Below are positions 34,957 to 46,792 of a stretch of DNA of 64,000 nt, piece after piece. Below the pieces are notes generated by a model that did not search any database, was not told the DNA's origin, and saw nothing but the letters and a program-made list of their open reading frames with translations. This DNA is from Rhizophagus irregularis (Eukaryota; Glomeromycota; Glomeromycetes; Glomerales; Glomeraceae), in assembly GCF_026210795.1 (NCBI RefSeq), contig NC_089430.1, positions 4,712,001 through 4,776,000 of the forward strand. The letters are read 5' to 3'. The first letter of the stretch is position 1; every line of letters starts with the position of its first letter. The translations under genes were made by a program, and so were the position numbers.

Positions 34957-37900
34957 TTAATTATTATCTACTGATTTCGTACAAGGAAATATTCTACCAA
35001 TGATGATTCTAAATGATCCAGCCCAACTATTTCCCTGTTCCGACATATATTTATATATACAACGTAGATTATTTATGAGATGTAAAAAGGAATATAATAT
35101 AATGTATATAGGCGTGTAACCAGCTGATACAACTCGGCTCAAATAAAAGCTCTATTGATTAAAAAAAAATATTAAAATTTAATTAATGAAAAATATTAAT
35201 GTAAAAAGAAATTTTCATACCTGAATAAATATTTCGGCAAGATCATTTATGAAAATATTAGTGATATTTCCAAAAAATATTTTACGTTTTGCTGCATAAG
35301 ATAAATTAGCATTAAAATTAAGATCTCGAATTCGTGATGGCACCTTTGATTTAAGCCAATTAAGCCTACAAGTTTGAATTTGTAACATCGATCCAAGTAA
35401 TTCTAAATGTAAAATATTAACTCCTGCTAGTATCGTGAATATTACTACAATTATTTGATTATCTTTATTATCTTTTAACCATTTTGAAAATTTTCGATAT
35501 TGCTTTATCGGCTGATCCCCCTTAATTTTTTTCAACCCATTTTCTATTATATCTTTAATCTTATAAATCTGTTCTTTACTTTCTTCCCAAACATTACTAC
35601 AATACCGATGGTTTTTCTTCTGTTCTTCTCGATTTTCTACGTAATCTTCATTATTTTGCGATAATTTAACTTGAATTGATTCCATACAACTGATAATATC
35701 TTTCAATTCTTCTTTAAGTTTGCGTTTGTTAGATATTTTTTCCTCATTTTTTATTCCTAATTCTTTTATATATTTGTTAGTTTTTATAAAATCAAGTTCT
35801 TTAACTTTTTTTAATATTTCTATAAGTTCGCTAAATCTTTTGAATTCTTTCATAAGAGCGTTAAATTCTTCGATATTAATTTCTTTTAATTTTTCTTTTA
35901 GTTTAATACGTTCTAGTTCTATAAGTTTGATTAAATCTTCTGTAAATTTGATGACTTCTTTTAATTCTTTTGTGAAATTTTCAACTTGATCTATTTTTTC
36001 TAAGAGTTTCTTAACTTGTTGCAAGTTTTTTATAATAGATTTTACTTCCTTCAATTTAATTTCTTCTTGACTCTCTAATTTACTTATAAGATCATTAGCA
36101 TCTTTTAATTTTTTCGTAATTCCTTTAAATTCATTTAAATCATCTTTAACTTTTTTTAGCTCAACTTTAGCTTTTTTTAATACCATTGTAATTTCGTTAT
36201 TAACTATTTGTAACTTTTCTTTGTGATCGCTGTGATTATTACCTTTTTCTAATAGATCATCGTAACTGTCTAATATGTCTAATAATTCTTTAACTTTTTT
36301 TAATAATTTTGCAAAGTCATTTGAATCAAATCTCGTGAGCTCATTTAATACAATAACAAATGCAAAACATAAATTTACGATAAATGGAAATGTCACGAAG
36401 AAAAGACTTTGAGATGGAAAAGGAAAAGAAAAAAAAAATTATTGTAAGTAATTTTTTTTTCGTTTTAACGTTAATTTCACTATATTTAAAACTTGTTTTA
36501 CCTTGTAGTAAATATATTTTCAACGGCTCCTGCATCTCTTCTAATAAAAAGAATAGTCATCGTAAATTTTGCAATAGAGATACCACATTCAATAATTGCA
36601 AATGAATTAAACTGAAAATAAAATATCATTTGTCAGCAATTAGTTTTTACTTCAATTAAAAATTACAGTAATTATATTTTTTTTTTATATACCATAAAAG
36701 CAATTATGATCAATAATATTGTATATATAACTAAACCAATAAGGCTCATCAAATATTTATCTATCCAACTGGCTGTTTATACAAAAACAAATAATATTAA
36801 ATTTTGTTATATGAGATAAGATTCTTTCATACGAAAAAAAAAAATGGATTCTTACGTAAGATTTTATATCCATATTCATGATCCAAATAATTTGAATATT
36901 CTCCAGAACCAATAACAGTTATAAGTTTATTCTTTATTAAAGTATCTAAATCTTCAGCGATTGAATTATCTGACTTTTCATCTTTATTCTTAGCTTTTTT
37001 TATATTAATAGCCAAAATGTATTGTTCAGGTGAAACTGAAGTATCAATTTCATATCTTTCATTTGTTGTTATTCGTTCTGAACCAACAGGGACCGCTTTG
37101 GCTAATTCTGATGTTAAATTATCAAAAAATTCTTTACGTTTAAGTTTATCATGTTTAAAACTTTTAAAATAAGTGGTTCCGTCTGAAGTCAATCGAACTT
37201 TTCCGTTAATACTGGAGTCAATCATATCTTTAATTTTCTCTTTCAAATTGGATTTACTTGAAACACTTTCGTTTTCTGTAAAAGAAAATTTTCAAGAAAA
37301 AATGGTCATATTCGTAAATATAATTTTTTTTTTTCGTTTTATTTTTTTTCGTTCAAAATAAGAGAAATTTTATATAGAACTTACTTGTTATAAAACTCCA
37401 ACCACTATTTTGTATACCAATGATAGGTTCTTGGTAATTTCTATTTTTTACAAAACCATTGTCAATTAAAACATAATACTTTGCATTAGGCTGATTAAAA
37501 GTACTATCAATCACTGTGATTTCAATGGTAAAGTCATCGATATATCTTACAAATTCTCCATTATTATTGCTTATAGAAGTGATTTGACGTATAATACCAT
37601 TCCCAGTACCATCATCTTGTAAAATTGTAACATTATAATTCGGTGATAAATCAACTTGATCATAATATTTAATCGTAAATATTTTGGTTTCAGATGGGTC
37701 GATAATTGCGTTAACTTCTGGAATTGTAGCATTGATTTGTAAATTTTCAAAACCATTATCTAGTAATATATAAGTAAAGTTAAAAAATAAAGTTAATAAT
37801 TATTTAGGAATTAAAATTTTTTTTTTTTCGTTTGAATCATTTTACCTCGTGCTCCCTCGATTCTACTTAAATCAATGGAGATTAAAGACCAACTTTGACC

Positions 37901-39253
37901 AACTTCCGGTTGAGGAATTATAAGAGTATTGTTAGGTAAAATTGTAATATCAGCTTCACTATTCGTCAAGGTGGGATATGGAAGACCCCAACTATATTGT
38001 ATACCATTGGTATCCAAAATAAAGCCATAAAGATTAAGTCTAGTTGCATCATTTACAATTGGTTGTGTATAATATAAGAAATAACCTCCATATCGTAGTG
38101 ATTTAATATTATAGTTAACGCCGCCTGGACTTTGAAAAGCTTTAACATCGTATGCAGTCCCTGATGAAAGAAAATCAACTTTAACAAATGTGTTTTGACC
38201 TTGTGCAGTGTTTAAAGTTAAAATACAAGTTTGTCCGACTCCTATGTAGGCAAAATCACAATTAATTAAAGTAACTTCTAAAATTGGAGCTCGAGTTTGA
38301 TAAAGAATAACTGGCTCTTGTATAATATTTTTTCCGTATTCTAAGAATATTCCATATAATTTCATTTGCGGAGAAAAGGGGATAGTTGACATCGTAATAT
38401 TAGGATAAATAATCGCATATCCTCCATTTGTCGTTGCAACTGTTCCAATTGGATGACCCGTAGGATATTCGATGATTGTTTCTCCGAGAAGTTGTATTGC
38501 ATTATTTTCATCACTAAAGTGAAATATAAAGATTGAATCAATATTTTATAATTAAATTAATATTTTATTGTCTTAATAAATTACATTTTGTATTGCTGTA
38601 AAGCAAACCCAGTAGAATTTGTTATAGGTGTAGTACGAAGAAATCCATCATCACGATGAACGTTTAGTGTAATAGTAGAATCTTGATCGGGCGACCATTC
38701 GTTAGTATTAGGATTAACAAATGATGATCCCAGTTTAGATTTACTATGAAAAAGAAATTATTATTTAGGCGTGTAGTTTTATTTTATTTAAAAAATGAAA
38801 AAGTCAAATTTATTTTATTTACTTGTGGATAACTCCATCTAAGTCAACAATTAATCCCCAATCATCATAAGAATATGGATTATTTACATCTGCAGCTACC
38901 ACAAAAGTTACGAACAAAAGATTTCTTTTTATTGGGTAAAATTTAATTTTTGAAAGAATACAAAAATTAAAAGGTTGAATGTCCAATGAAATATCAAATT
39001 CTTTAATAGTTCCATCTGGATAAATCGTACGAATTGAAAAGGATTCCTCAAAACAAGTTCTGGGAGGAGTTGTATAATTTACATCATGAGCTATTCGAAT
39101 AACTATTGTACCATCATCGAAATTTTTTATATTCATCACGTTAGGTGTTTTAATTTGCTTTTCTTCATATGTAATAATTGATGATTTTACTGGTAATATT
39201 ACCAATAAAATTGATAAAAAAAGTATAAGATTTAACCTCATCGTAAATTTCAT
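34957..39253 (-). CDS. Gene B3: multi-exon membrane protein, inverted copy
   Basis: Nine exons in order of translation: 39253-38823, 38743-38585, 38513-37846, 37759-37385, 37275-36856, 36772-36693, 36611-36502, 36406-35221, 35151-34957. They total 3624 nt (1207 aa) and the phases equal those of B1, B2 and B4. The signal peptide ends near LPVKSS. The ectodomain carries conserved blocks NGGYAIIYP, GVGQTCILTL and IIPQPEVGQSW. The Ig-like exon 4 ends IIGIQNSGWSF. Exon 5 contains INGKVRLTSDGTTYFKSF and SPEQYILAINI. The exon-8 coiled coil is long and Lys/Glu/Leu-rich but lacks the perfect short repeats of B1 and B2. Conserved HLELLGS and FFGNITNIFI lie near the last membrane segments. The C-terminus is longer (exon 9, 64 codons). 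It is divergent from A3. Confidence 0.85.
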
Positions 39254-40449
39254 ATGAGTTAAAATTTTTTAAACAAAGGAAAAAAAATTTTTTTTTTAAA
39301 GATAAATTATTATTATTGAAATTTTTTTAGGGGAGCGTCATCAAATTTATTATGTGACTTTTTTTGGATCGTTGAATAGAAATTTTCTTTTTTATTTTTA
39401 TATATTTTTTTTATTTTATTTTTATCTTTATTTCTTTTTTTATACAAATGTTACTGAAATTTTCTTATCGGTAGTTAAAAAAAATTATTATAAAATACAA
39501 TCAATTTTGATGGAAAAATAAATATATAATTTCTTACATTATGAATAGTAGATAAAAATAAAAATATACATAATCTATAATCTAACTTTTTTTATTATTC
39601 GTTACGTTACAATGAATGTAATACGGATTCAGCCGAGATTTTACAAGGGTAGGAAAAAAAAATTTTTTTTCATTTTTTTTTTATGCATAAAAATGTAGTA
39701 ACATTCAATGCAATACTTTTTTTTATTGCATTACATATACATTTGATTATCTCTTTACCGAATATACTAAACAAATAAGAACATCCATTCAAAATTTTAG
39801 AAATTTCTAAATTTATAAAACGGGTAAACTTTTTGGCTGTCCATTAACAAGTTTGTCGTACAAAAATTTTTATCCGTTACATGCATAAAAGAAGCGTTAA
39901 TATTGTTCGATTATTTGTTTGAATACAAAGTTTATTATTACCATAATAGTTATTTAACATTTTTAGATTCTTTGAATCATTTTTTTTTTTAGTTTATCAT
40001 AACGGAGTCAAATAATTTTATCCGAAATTTCTTTCGCCTTTTTTGTTATTATTTTGAACGGACCGTCCGGATTACCAAATTAAGTTGATTCAATTGTACG
40101 ACTATTTTTGGTGTAGTGCAAAGTTGTATTTTAATTTTCTCCAATGATAAGAAACTTATTACGGAAGACAAAAGTGCTGAGTTCACAGTCCGCGAATTTG
40201 ATAATAAAATTTAAAAGGTTCATTGACCTTAATCACACTCGTACGCATGCATATTTACATATTTTTTTTTTTTTTTTTAGTAATTAGATGAAATCAAAGA
40301 AATATTTATTAATATAAATTCCTCCTCCTTTCGAAAAAATATATAAAGGGTGAATTCCACTCTCTCCAATTCCTCACGATAATAAAAGTAATAATAAAAT
40401 ACTTTATCACGTCTTTTTTTCCTTTTAAATTTTTAAATCAAAAAAAAAA
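39254..40449. promoter_or_regulatory. Shared divergent promoter region B3/A3
   Basis: About 1.2 kb between the B3 and A3 start codons, AT-rich with long T/A runs and no gene. The A3 TATA box (TATAAAGG, 40342-40349) is at its right side. I could not align long blocks with the spacers of pairs 1 and 2, so this copy is more diverged. Confidence 0.4.
40342..40349 (+). promoter_or_regulatory. TATA box of gene A3
   Basis: TATAAAGG about 100 nt before the A3 start codon, followed by GTGAATTC. It is equivalent in place and sequence to the A1 element (TATAAAAAGGGTGGATTC). Confidence 0.6.
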
Positions 40450-40965
40450 ATGAAATATCATACATTATTATTTTTAGTTCTCTTATACCTTATTGCCGTT
40501 TCGTCAGCTGCTCCAAATGGTAGTAAATTATTACCCAGAGCATTTGAAAAACGAAATCAATGTAGTTGCAGATTCGTGGTCGCAGATTTCAATCATGGTT
40601 CAAGTAGGGGTATCGTGACCTTTGCTCAAGACGAAAGAGGTGATACCGAAGTCGCAGGAATTTTCAGCAAGGGTTTCGATGATGAGCACGCAAGTTATGG
40701 ACTTAAAATTGTTGACGAATGCCGTAATGTCCTCTTTGATCTTACGGATGGGTTAAATATAACACCAGACGGTTCTGGTGGTACCAAATCTTTTAGGCAT
40801 AAATTTAGTGAATTTAGTGTTGACTGCGACAGCAATGGTATTCTTACCAAAAAAATTCATAATTCCAAACGTACTTGTCATAGCAATAAAATTAGGAAAC
40901 GTCTTCCTAATGAAGCGATGACTACTCAGAATGGTCAAGGCATGGATTATACAGGGATCTTTTAA
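40450..40965 (+). CDS. Gene A3: small secreted SOD-like protein
   Basis: Single exon, 171 aa. The signal peptide (about 1-20) ends in AVSSA. EKR at 33-35 precedes NQCSC. The core keeps the family blocks: VADFNHGSSRGIVTFAQ, EVAGIFSKGF, ASYGLKIVDEC, LFDLTDGLN, GGTKSFRHKF and VDCDSNGIL. The GPV of A1 is replaced by GSS, and no HxH copper motif is seen. A second dibasic site, RKR at 149-151, is followed by a 20-residue tail beginning LPNEAMTTQNG and ending in GIF, one residue shorter than in A1. It is divergent to B3. The tail is as conserved as the barrel, which fits a processed peptide or a folded extension. Confidence 0.82.
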   Translation: MKYHTLLFLVLLYLIAVSSAAPNGSKLLPRAFEKRNQCSCRFVVADFNHGSSRGIVTFAQDERGDTEVAGIFSKGFDDEHASYGLKIVDECRNVLFDLTDGLNITPDGSGGTKSFRHKFSEFSVDCDSNGILTKKIHNSKRTCHSNKIRKRLPNEAMTTQNGQGMDYTGIF

Positions 40966-42635
40966 ATGATACTGCATATTACATTTTTTTTTAAATTTCA
41001 AAAAAATATATTAGTTAATATTAGTTATATTTTCAGCACAACGTGCAGGTAATCAAATAGGTTGTTCGACCCCATAATAGATTATTCGAGATTTCATTTA
41101 ATTCTTTGATTTTTTGTAAAACGTCATTTTTTTTTTTGGTCGCAAAACAAAAATGCGAGGCGTTTTTTTTTTGTAAAATTATTTTTGTAATTTTGTATCT
41201 TTTTTTTAAATAACATAATAAATTAATAAACATGTATTTTAAAAATAAATATTATTATAAATTTTAAACTGAATATATTGTTCTGCGCTTAATTGTGTTA
41301 CATTTACGATTTGGAATGAAAACTTAGAACCTGACCATTTCGTAAAAAACGACATGAGTCAAATTATTAAAAATTTTACATCTATAATATATTATCTATG
41401 ATATTTTATGAAGAAAATAGGCATTTTTTTCATGATGTTTTTCTTTTGATAAACGGTTTACTACTGTCCAATATTTTTAATTACAATTTGCAAAATATTT
41501 CTAATATTTCTAACTAGAAATCGGAGTTAAATTTGTACAAATTGGAAATTTTCTTATAAAGTATCACGAATTCACAAGAACTGGTAAATTATATTAATTT
41601 AAAGAATAAAAATGGAAAATTTATGTTAAATAGTTTTAACTCCGTTATATTTGTATTGTACAGATAATATTAAAAAACATAAAATATAAAATTAGTACTA
41701 TTATATTCTATTTATGGATCATTCGTCACATTATGTTTTTTATTTATTGATGATAATCAAAAGTTCATACTGAAAAAAATAAATTCTCGATCATTTCCTA
41801 TTTACCTATTATATATGACGCTTTTGGTTAATACTTATGTAAATATTGTAATATTTCCTATTTACCTATTGTATATGACGCTTTTGGTTAATACTTATGT
41901 TACCAACTTTAACATTATCCATATTTGTATCTATTGAATGAATTATTTGTGTAGTTTATCGGCGTACTACACATTGTCGATTACACAAAAATGAAAATGT
42001 CTCAACCCATTGTTCCACAATGAGTGACGACAATATGTATCATATGACGACTGATTTATGCAGTACATACTGTATATGACTTTAACATACTTCCTCCATG
42101 ATACGAAAAAAACTTTTTAAATTCCAAGTTTACTTTTGGACTACTACAGATTTCTGAACAAACTATAACATTCTTGCACATTTCCAGAAATCTCTTAGAC
42201 ATTCTCTGGCGTGATGTTTTAAATGAAGTCGTTATCCTAGGCACAGTCCATGAATAATTTATTAAAAAAACGTGACATTTGTTTCACAATCCTTGCGTTA
42301 CAAGATCATCTCATCTTATAGGCCTGAAGTAAAAAAAAAAAATACGTTCAAATAAACGACGCAAAGTTCAATGGTCTTTTAGATTCTTATGAGTTTTTGA
42401 TATAGATAACAATTTCATAATAAATATTTTTTTTTGTTTTTCAAAAGTTTTAATGCGTGGTAAAGTTGTAAGCATTTATTATCAATAGTAATACAATAGT
42501 AATATAAAATAATAAAAATAACAAGAAAAAAAGAAAAAATTTTTTCTATAAAAAATTTGTCACATATTATTATGTGTTCGTTTTAACTTCTTCTTTTTCT
42601 TTCTCAGATTGCCAGGTTTGAGATTTTAGCCCTTT
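40966..42635. other. Intergenic, no gene recognised
   Basis: AT-rich. It holds a 48-bp direct repeat with a 60-bp period at 41793-41840 and 41853-41900 (ATTTCCTATTTACCTATT..ATATGACG), one base differing. The minus-strand frame at 42056-42244 is the only non-trivial ORF and has no recognisable features. Confidence 0.4.
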
Positions 42636-45600
42636 TTATATGTAGCGAGCTGTGAGCATATGTTTAATTATTAAAAATCCTTTACTGAAGAAATCTATAC
42701 TAGATTTTGAAATGTTGTATACAGGTGTATAACCAAGTGATACAACTCGAGTCACATAAAAACTCTATTAAAAAACAAATGAATTTTTAATGTTTGATTT
42801 AATAAAAGATAAAAAAATTAATATAAAAACTACTTACTTGAAGAATGATTAAAGAAATATCTCCAATAATAGCGCTAATGAATACTCCCCATATCATTTT
42901 ACGTTTTGCCGCATGAGATAATTTAGCATTCAAATAAATGTTAAACCATGGAATTGTCATCTTTGAACCAAGTAATCTTAAATATGTAATGTTAACCCCT
43001 GCTAATAAAACGAATAGTGCTGTTACTTTTCGATGTTCTTTACTATCTTTTAACCATTTTGAAAATTTTTGATATCCCTTTTTTTGCTTTATTGAGTGAC
43101 TCCTTTTTTCCTTTATTCCATTTATTATATTTAATAAACTCCATTTCTTAATTTTTTCCTCGTTTTCATTATTATTTCTATCCTCATTTTCTACTTCCTC
43201 TATATCATCTTCTGCATCGTCGTCTTTTTCGTCTTTTACACGACTATTTAATTTATCGGCGAAATTTTTAATGTTTTTTAATTCTCCTTTTATAAGAATG
43301 TCTTCTAATTTCCTTTTATCTACAAATATGCTTACTTCTTCTGCAAATTTCTTAACTTCTTTTAATTTTTTTGTAAGCACCCTAATTTTATTTAATTCTT
43401 CTGCAAGTTGTTCGATTTCTTCTGATTTAACTGTAAAACTGTTCACTTTTCTGACCAAGTTTTCTGAGAGGTTTTCAACTTCTTTTAATTCTTCTGCAAA
43501 ATCCTCAAATTGCATTATTTTACTTATAAGTTTATTAATTACTTTTAATTTTTCTTTAATATTTTTTACTTCTGTATTATTTATTGTTTCATTTTCTGTA
43601 TTATCATTTTTTTCTTTTACGATAATTTCGTCAACTATTTTTATTTCTTCCATGAGTTTATTAAGTTTTTCTAAATCTTCATTTATTATTAGCTCTCTTA
43701 TAACTTTTTTCAATTCTTTACTCACTTCATCTGATTTTGTTACATTGTCATTATCAACTATTAATTCTTTTGTAGAATCAGAATCGTCGGATACTTCTTC
43801 ATTTAATAGTTTATCAATAAGTTCATCAATTTTTATTAATAAATCTGTGAGGTCGGTTCTCATAAATTCATTGATTATAATTATAAACGCAACCCCCAAA
43901 TTTACGACAAACGGAAATGTCACAAGGAAAATACTAAGAGAAATAGAGAGAAGTGTAAATAAATATACATATATATATATTTTTTTTACTAAAAAATAGA
44001 AAAATAGTTTTATTTAATTTAATACTTAATTTACCTTATATTAAAAATTTTTTCAATATGTCCTGCATCTATACTAGTAAAAAAAATTGTCGTCACGAAT
44101 TTTTCAATAGAATTACCACACGTATAAATTGCATAATTTTTTTCCTAAATAAAAAATAAATTATTCTATTAGTACTTAGTTTTACTGATTTATTTCGATT
44201 AAAAATTTATGATAATTATAATCTACCTTTGCAGAAAATGATAAGAGTCCGATATTAAGTAAGACTGTTATAATAAGTTTTTTCAAATTTTCTTCTATCC
44301 ACCTGGCTATTATCAAAAAAAAATTCAAAAGTATCTTTAAAATAAAATTCTTAATTAAAATATATATTTATAAAATCTTATTCTTATTCTTACGTTTGGT
44401 TACATATCCATATTTATGATCCAAATAATTTGAATATACTCCAGATCCAATAAGAGTGATGAATTTATTCTTTATTAAAGTATCTAAATCAATAGCTGCT
44501 AAATTAACTGATATTTCATCTTTATTCTTTGCTTTTTCAATATTAATAGATAAAATATATTGTTCTGAAGAAACTGAAGTATCAATTTCATATTTTTCAC
44601 TTGTAGTTACTCGTTCTGTACTAACAGGAATTGCTTTAGCCAATTCTCGTGTTAAATTATCAAAAAATTCTTTATATTTAAGTTTGTCATCTTTAATACT
44701 TTTAAAATAATTTGTTCCTTCTGAAGTCAATCGAACTTTTCCGCTAATACCAGCAGAGTTTACCTTTTTTTGATATATTTCTTTTATGCTAGTTGATTCA
44801 TGATCATCTTCTTGAACTATTAAAAACAAATTATTATTTTAAAAGTTTTATTTATATATGAATTCGTTTATAAAACACTTACTAGTTGTAAAGTTCCAAG
44901 CGCTACTCTGTATACCAATAATAGGTTCATGATAACCTCTACTACTTGCAAAACCATCATCAATTAAAACATAATATTTTCCACCAGGCTTATTGAACGT
45001 ACTATCAATTATTGTAATGTTAATAATAGAACCAAATTCATCATCAATAAGATTCACAAATTTATCGTATCCATCGTTGCCAGTAGAAGTCATAGACGTC
45101 ATTTGACGTATAATACCATGACTAGTACCATCATCTTGTAAAATTGTAACATTACGATTTGGTGATAAATCAACTTTATTATAATATTTAATTATGAGAA
45201 ATTTAGTTTCAGACGGGTTTATAACGTCACCAATTTTAGGAATTGTGGTATCGATATGTAAATTATCATAACCATGGTCTAAAAAAAATATATATATATA
45301 AAGTTTATATAAGTTTAAAAGGTATTAAAAAAAAAAAAAAAAGAATTTCTGTGTAACGTTACCTCGTACCCCCTCAATTTTATACAAATCAGAAGTGATC
45401 AAAGACCAACTTTTTTCTCCCTCTGGTTGAGGAATTACAAGTGTGTTATTTGGTAAAACTAAAATATCAGCTATAGGATTTGCCAACGTGGGATATGTAA
45501 GGCCCCAATTAAAGAGGTTACCGTAGTAATCCATAATATAACCATTAATTTCAAAGTTTTTCTTAATATTTTGTACTCCATAATATGAGAAATAACCTCC

Positions 45601-46792
45601 ATATCTTAATGATTGAATACTATAATCTGTGGTAATTTCTGAACTCTGAAAAGTAGTAATATTATATACAGTTCCAGATGAAAGGAAATCAATTTTAATA
45701 AATGTTTTATCAGTTAATGTAGAGCTTGCAATTATCATACAAGTTTGTCCAACTCCTACATAAGTAAAATCACAATCAAGTAAAAGAACATTTATTGGAG
45801 TCAAAGTTTGATAAAGTACGATTGGCCCTTGTGTGATTTCTTTTCCGTATCTTAATAACATGCAGTAAATTCCAAACTGTGGAGTAAGAGGAGTTGTTGA
45901 AATGGTTGCTGAACCCGTATTATTAGGATAAATAAGTGCATATCCTCCGTCCATCGTTGCAACTGTTTCAAGCGGGTAGCCTGTAGGATATATGTTTATA
46001 GTTTCTACAATCTGCTCTATTCCTCCATTTTCATCGCTTAAAAAAGGAAATAATAATATACGTATGTTAAATCAATTTTAATTATGTTTTTATAATTAAA
46101 ATTAATATGATAAATTACATTATAAATTGCTGTAAGGAATAACCAGTAGAATTTGTTAAAGGAGCGGTTCGGAGAAATCCATTATCACGATGAACATTTA
46201 GCGTGATGGAATCTTGACCTGGCTTCCAATCTTTAGTAGTGATATTAACGTACGATGGTCCCAGCTTAATTTTACTATAAATGAACCAAGTAAGTATTAT
46301 TTTATTTTTATATATATTTAAAGATTTATTTGTTTACCTGTGAATTCCTCCATCTAAGTCGATAACCACTCCCCAATCATTATAAGTGTAAAAATTGTTT
46401 ATATCATCAGCTTCCGCGTAAGTTATTAACAAAAAATTTTTTCTTACTGGATAAAATCTAAGAGGATTTGCTTTTGGATATTTTGGAAGAATACAAAAAT
46501 TAAAAGGTTGTATATTTAATGTATCTGATGAAAGATCAAATTCTTTAACAGTTCCATTGGGATAAATTGTACGAATAGATAAATAATCCTTAAGACACTG
46601 AAATTTGGAAGGATCTTTACGAACTATTCGAACGACTATAGTATTATCATCATAACAATCTAAACCGAACACTCTGGGTTGTTGTTCAGTTGAATTTTGA
46701 TTTTCTTCAAAAATGATTGATGATTTTACTGGTAATAATACCAATAAAATAATCGATAGGGTTATAAAAAGTGATATATGATTTAATTTCAT
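42636..46792 (-). CDS. Gene B4: multi-exon membrane protein without an A partner
   Basis: Nine exons in order of translation: 46792-46338, 46274-46119, 46036-45363, 45278-44883, 44816-44394, 44306-44227, 44144-44035, 43933-42838, 42764-42636. They total 3519 nt (1172 aa) with the same phases as the other copies. The signal peptide ends near LPVKSS. Ectodomain blocks MDGGYALIYP, GVGQTCMI and VIPQPEGEKSW are conserved. The Ig-like exon 4 is slightly longer and ends IIGIQSSAWNFTT. Exon 3 uses an AAG acceptor. Exon 8 is the shortest of the family; its coiled coil is Glu/Asn-rich with an acidic stretch (DDDAEDDIEEVE). Exon 9 ends ..HMLTARYI. No A gene or recognisable relic lies on its upstream side (46.8-48.5 kb). 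Confidence 0.85.

Noticed and set aside
43271-43999. 242-codon plus-strand frame
   Set aside because: Antisense of the B4 coiled-coil exon; Ser/Phe-rich mirror of Lys/Glu codons. The same applies to 35720-35989 opposite B3.
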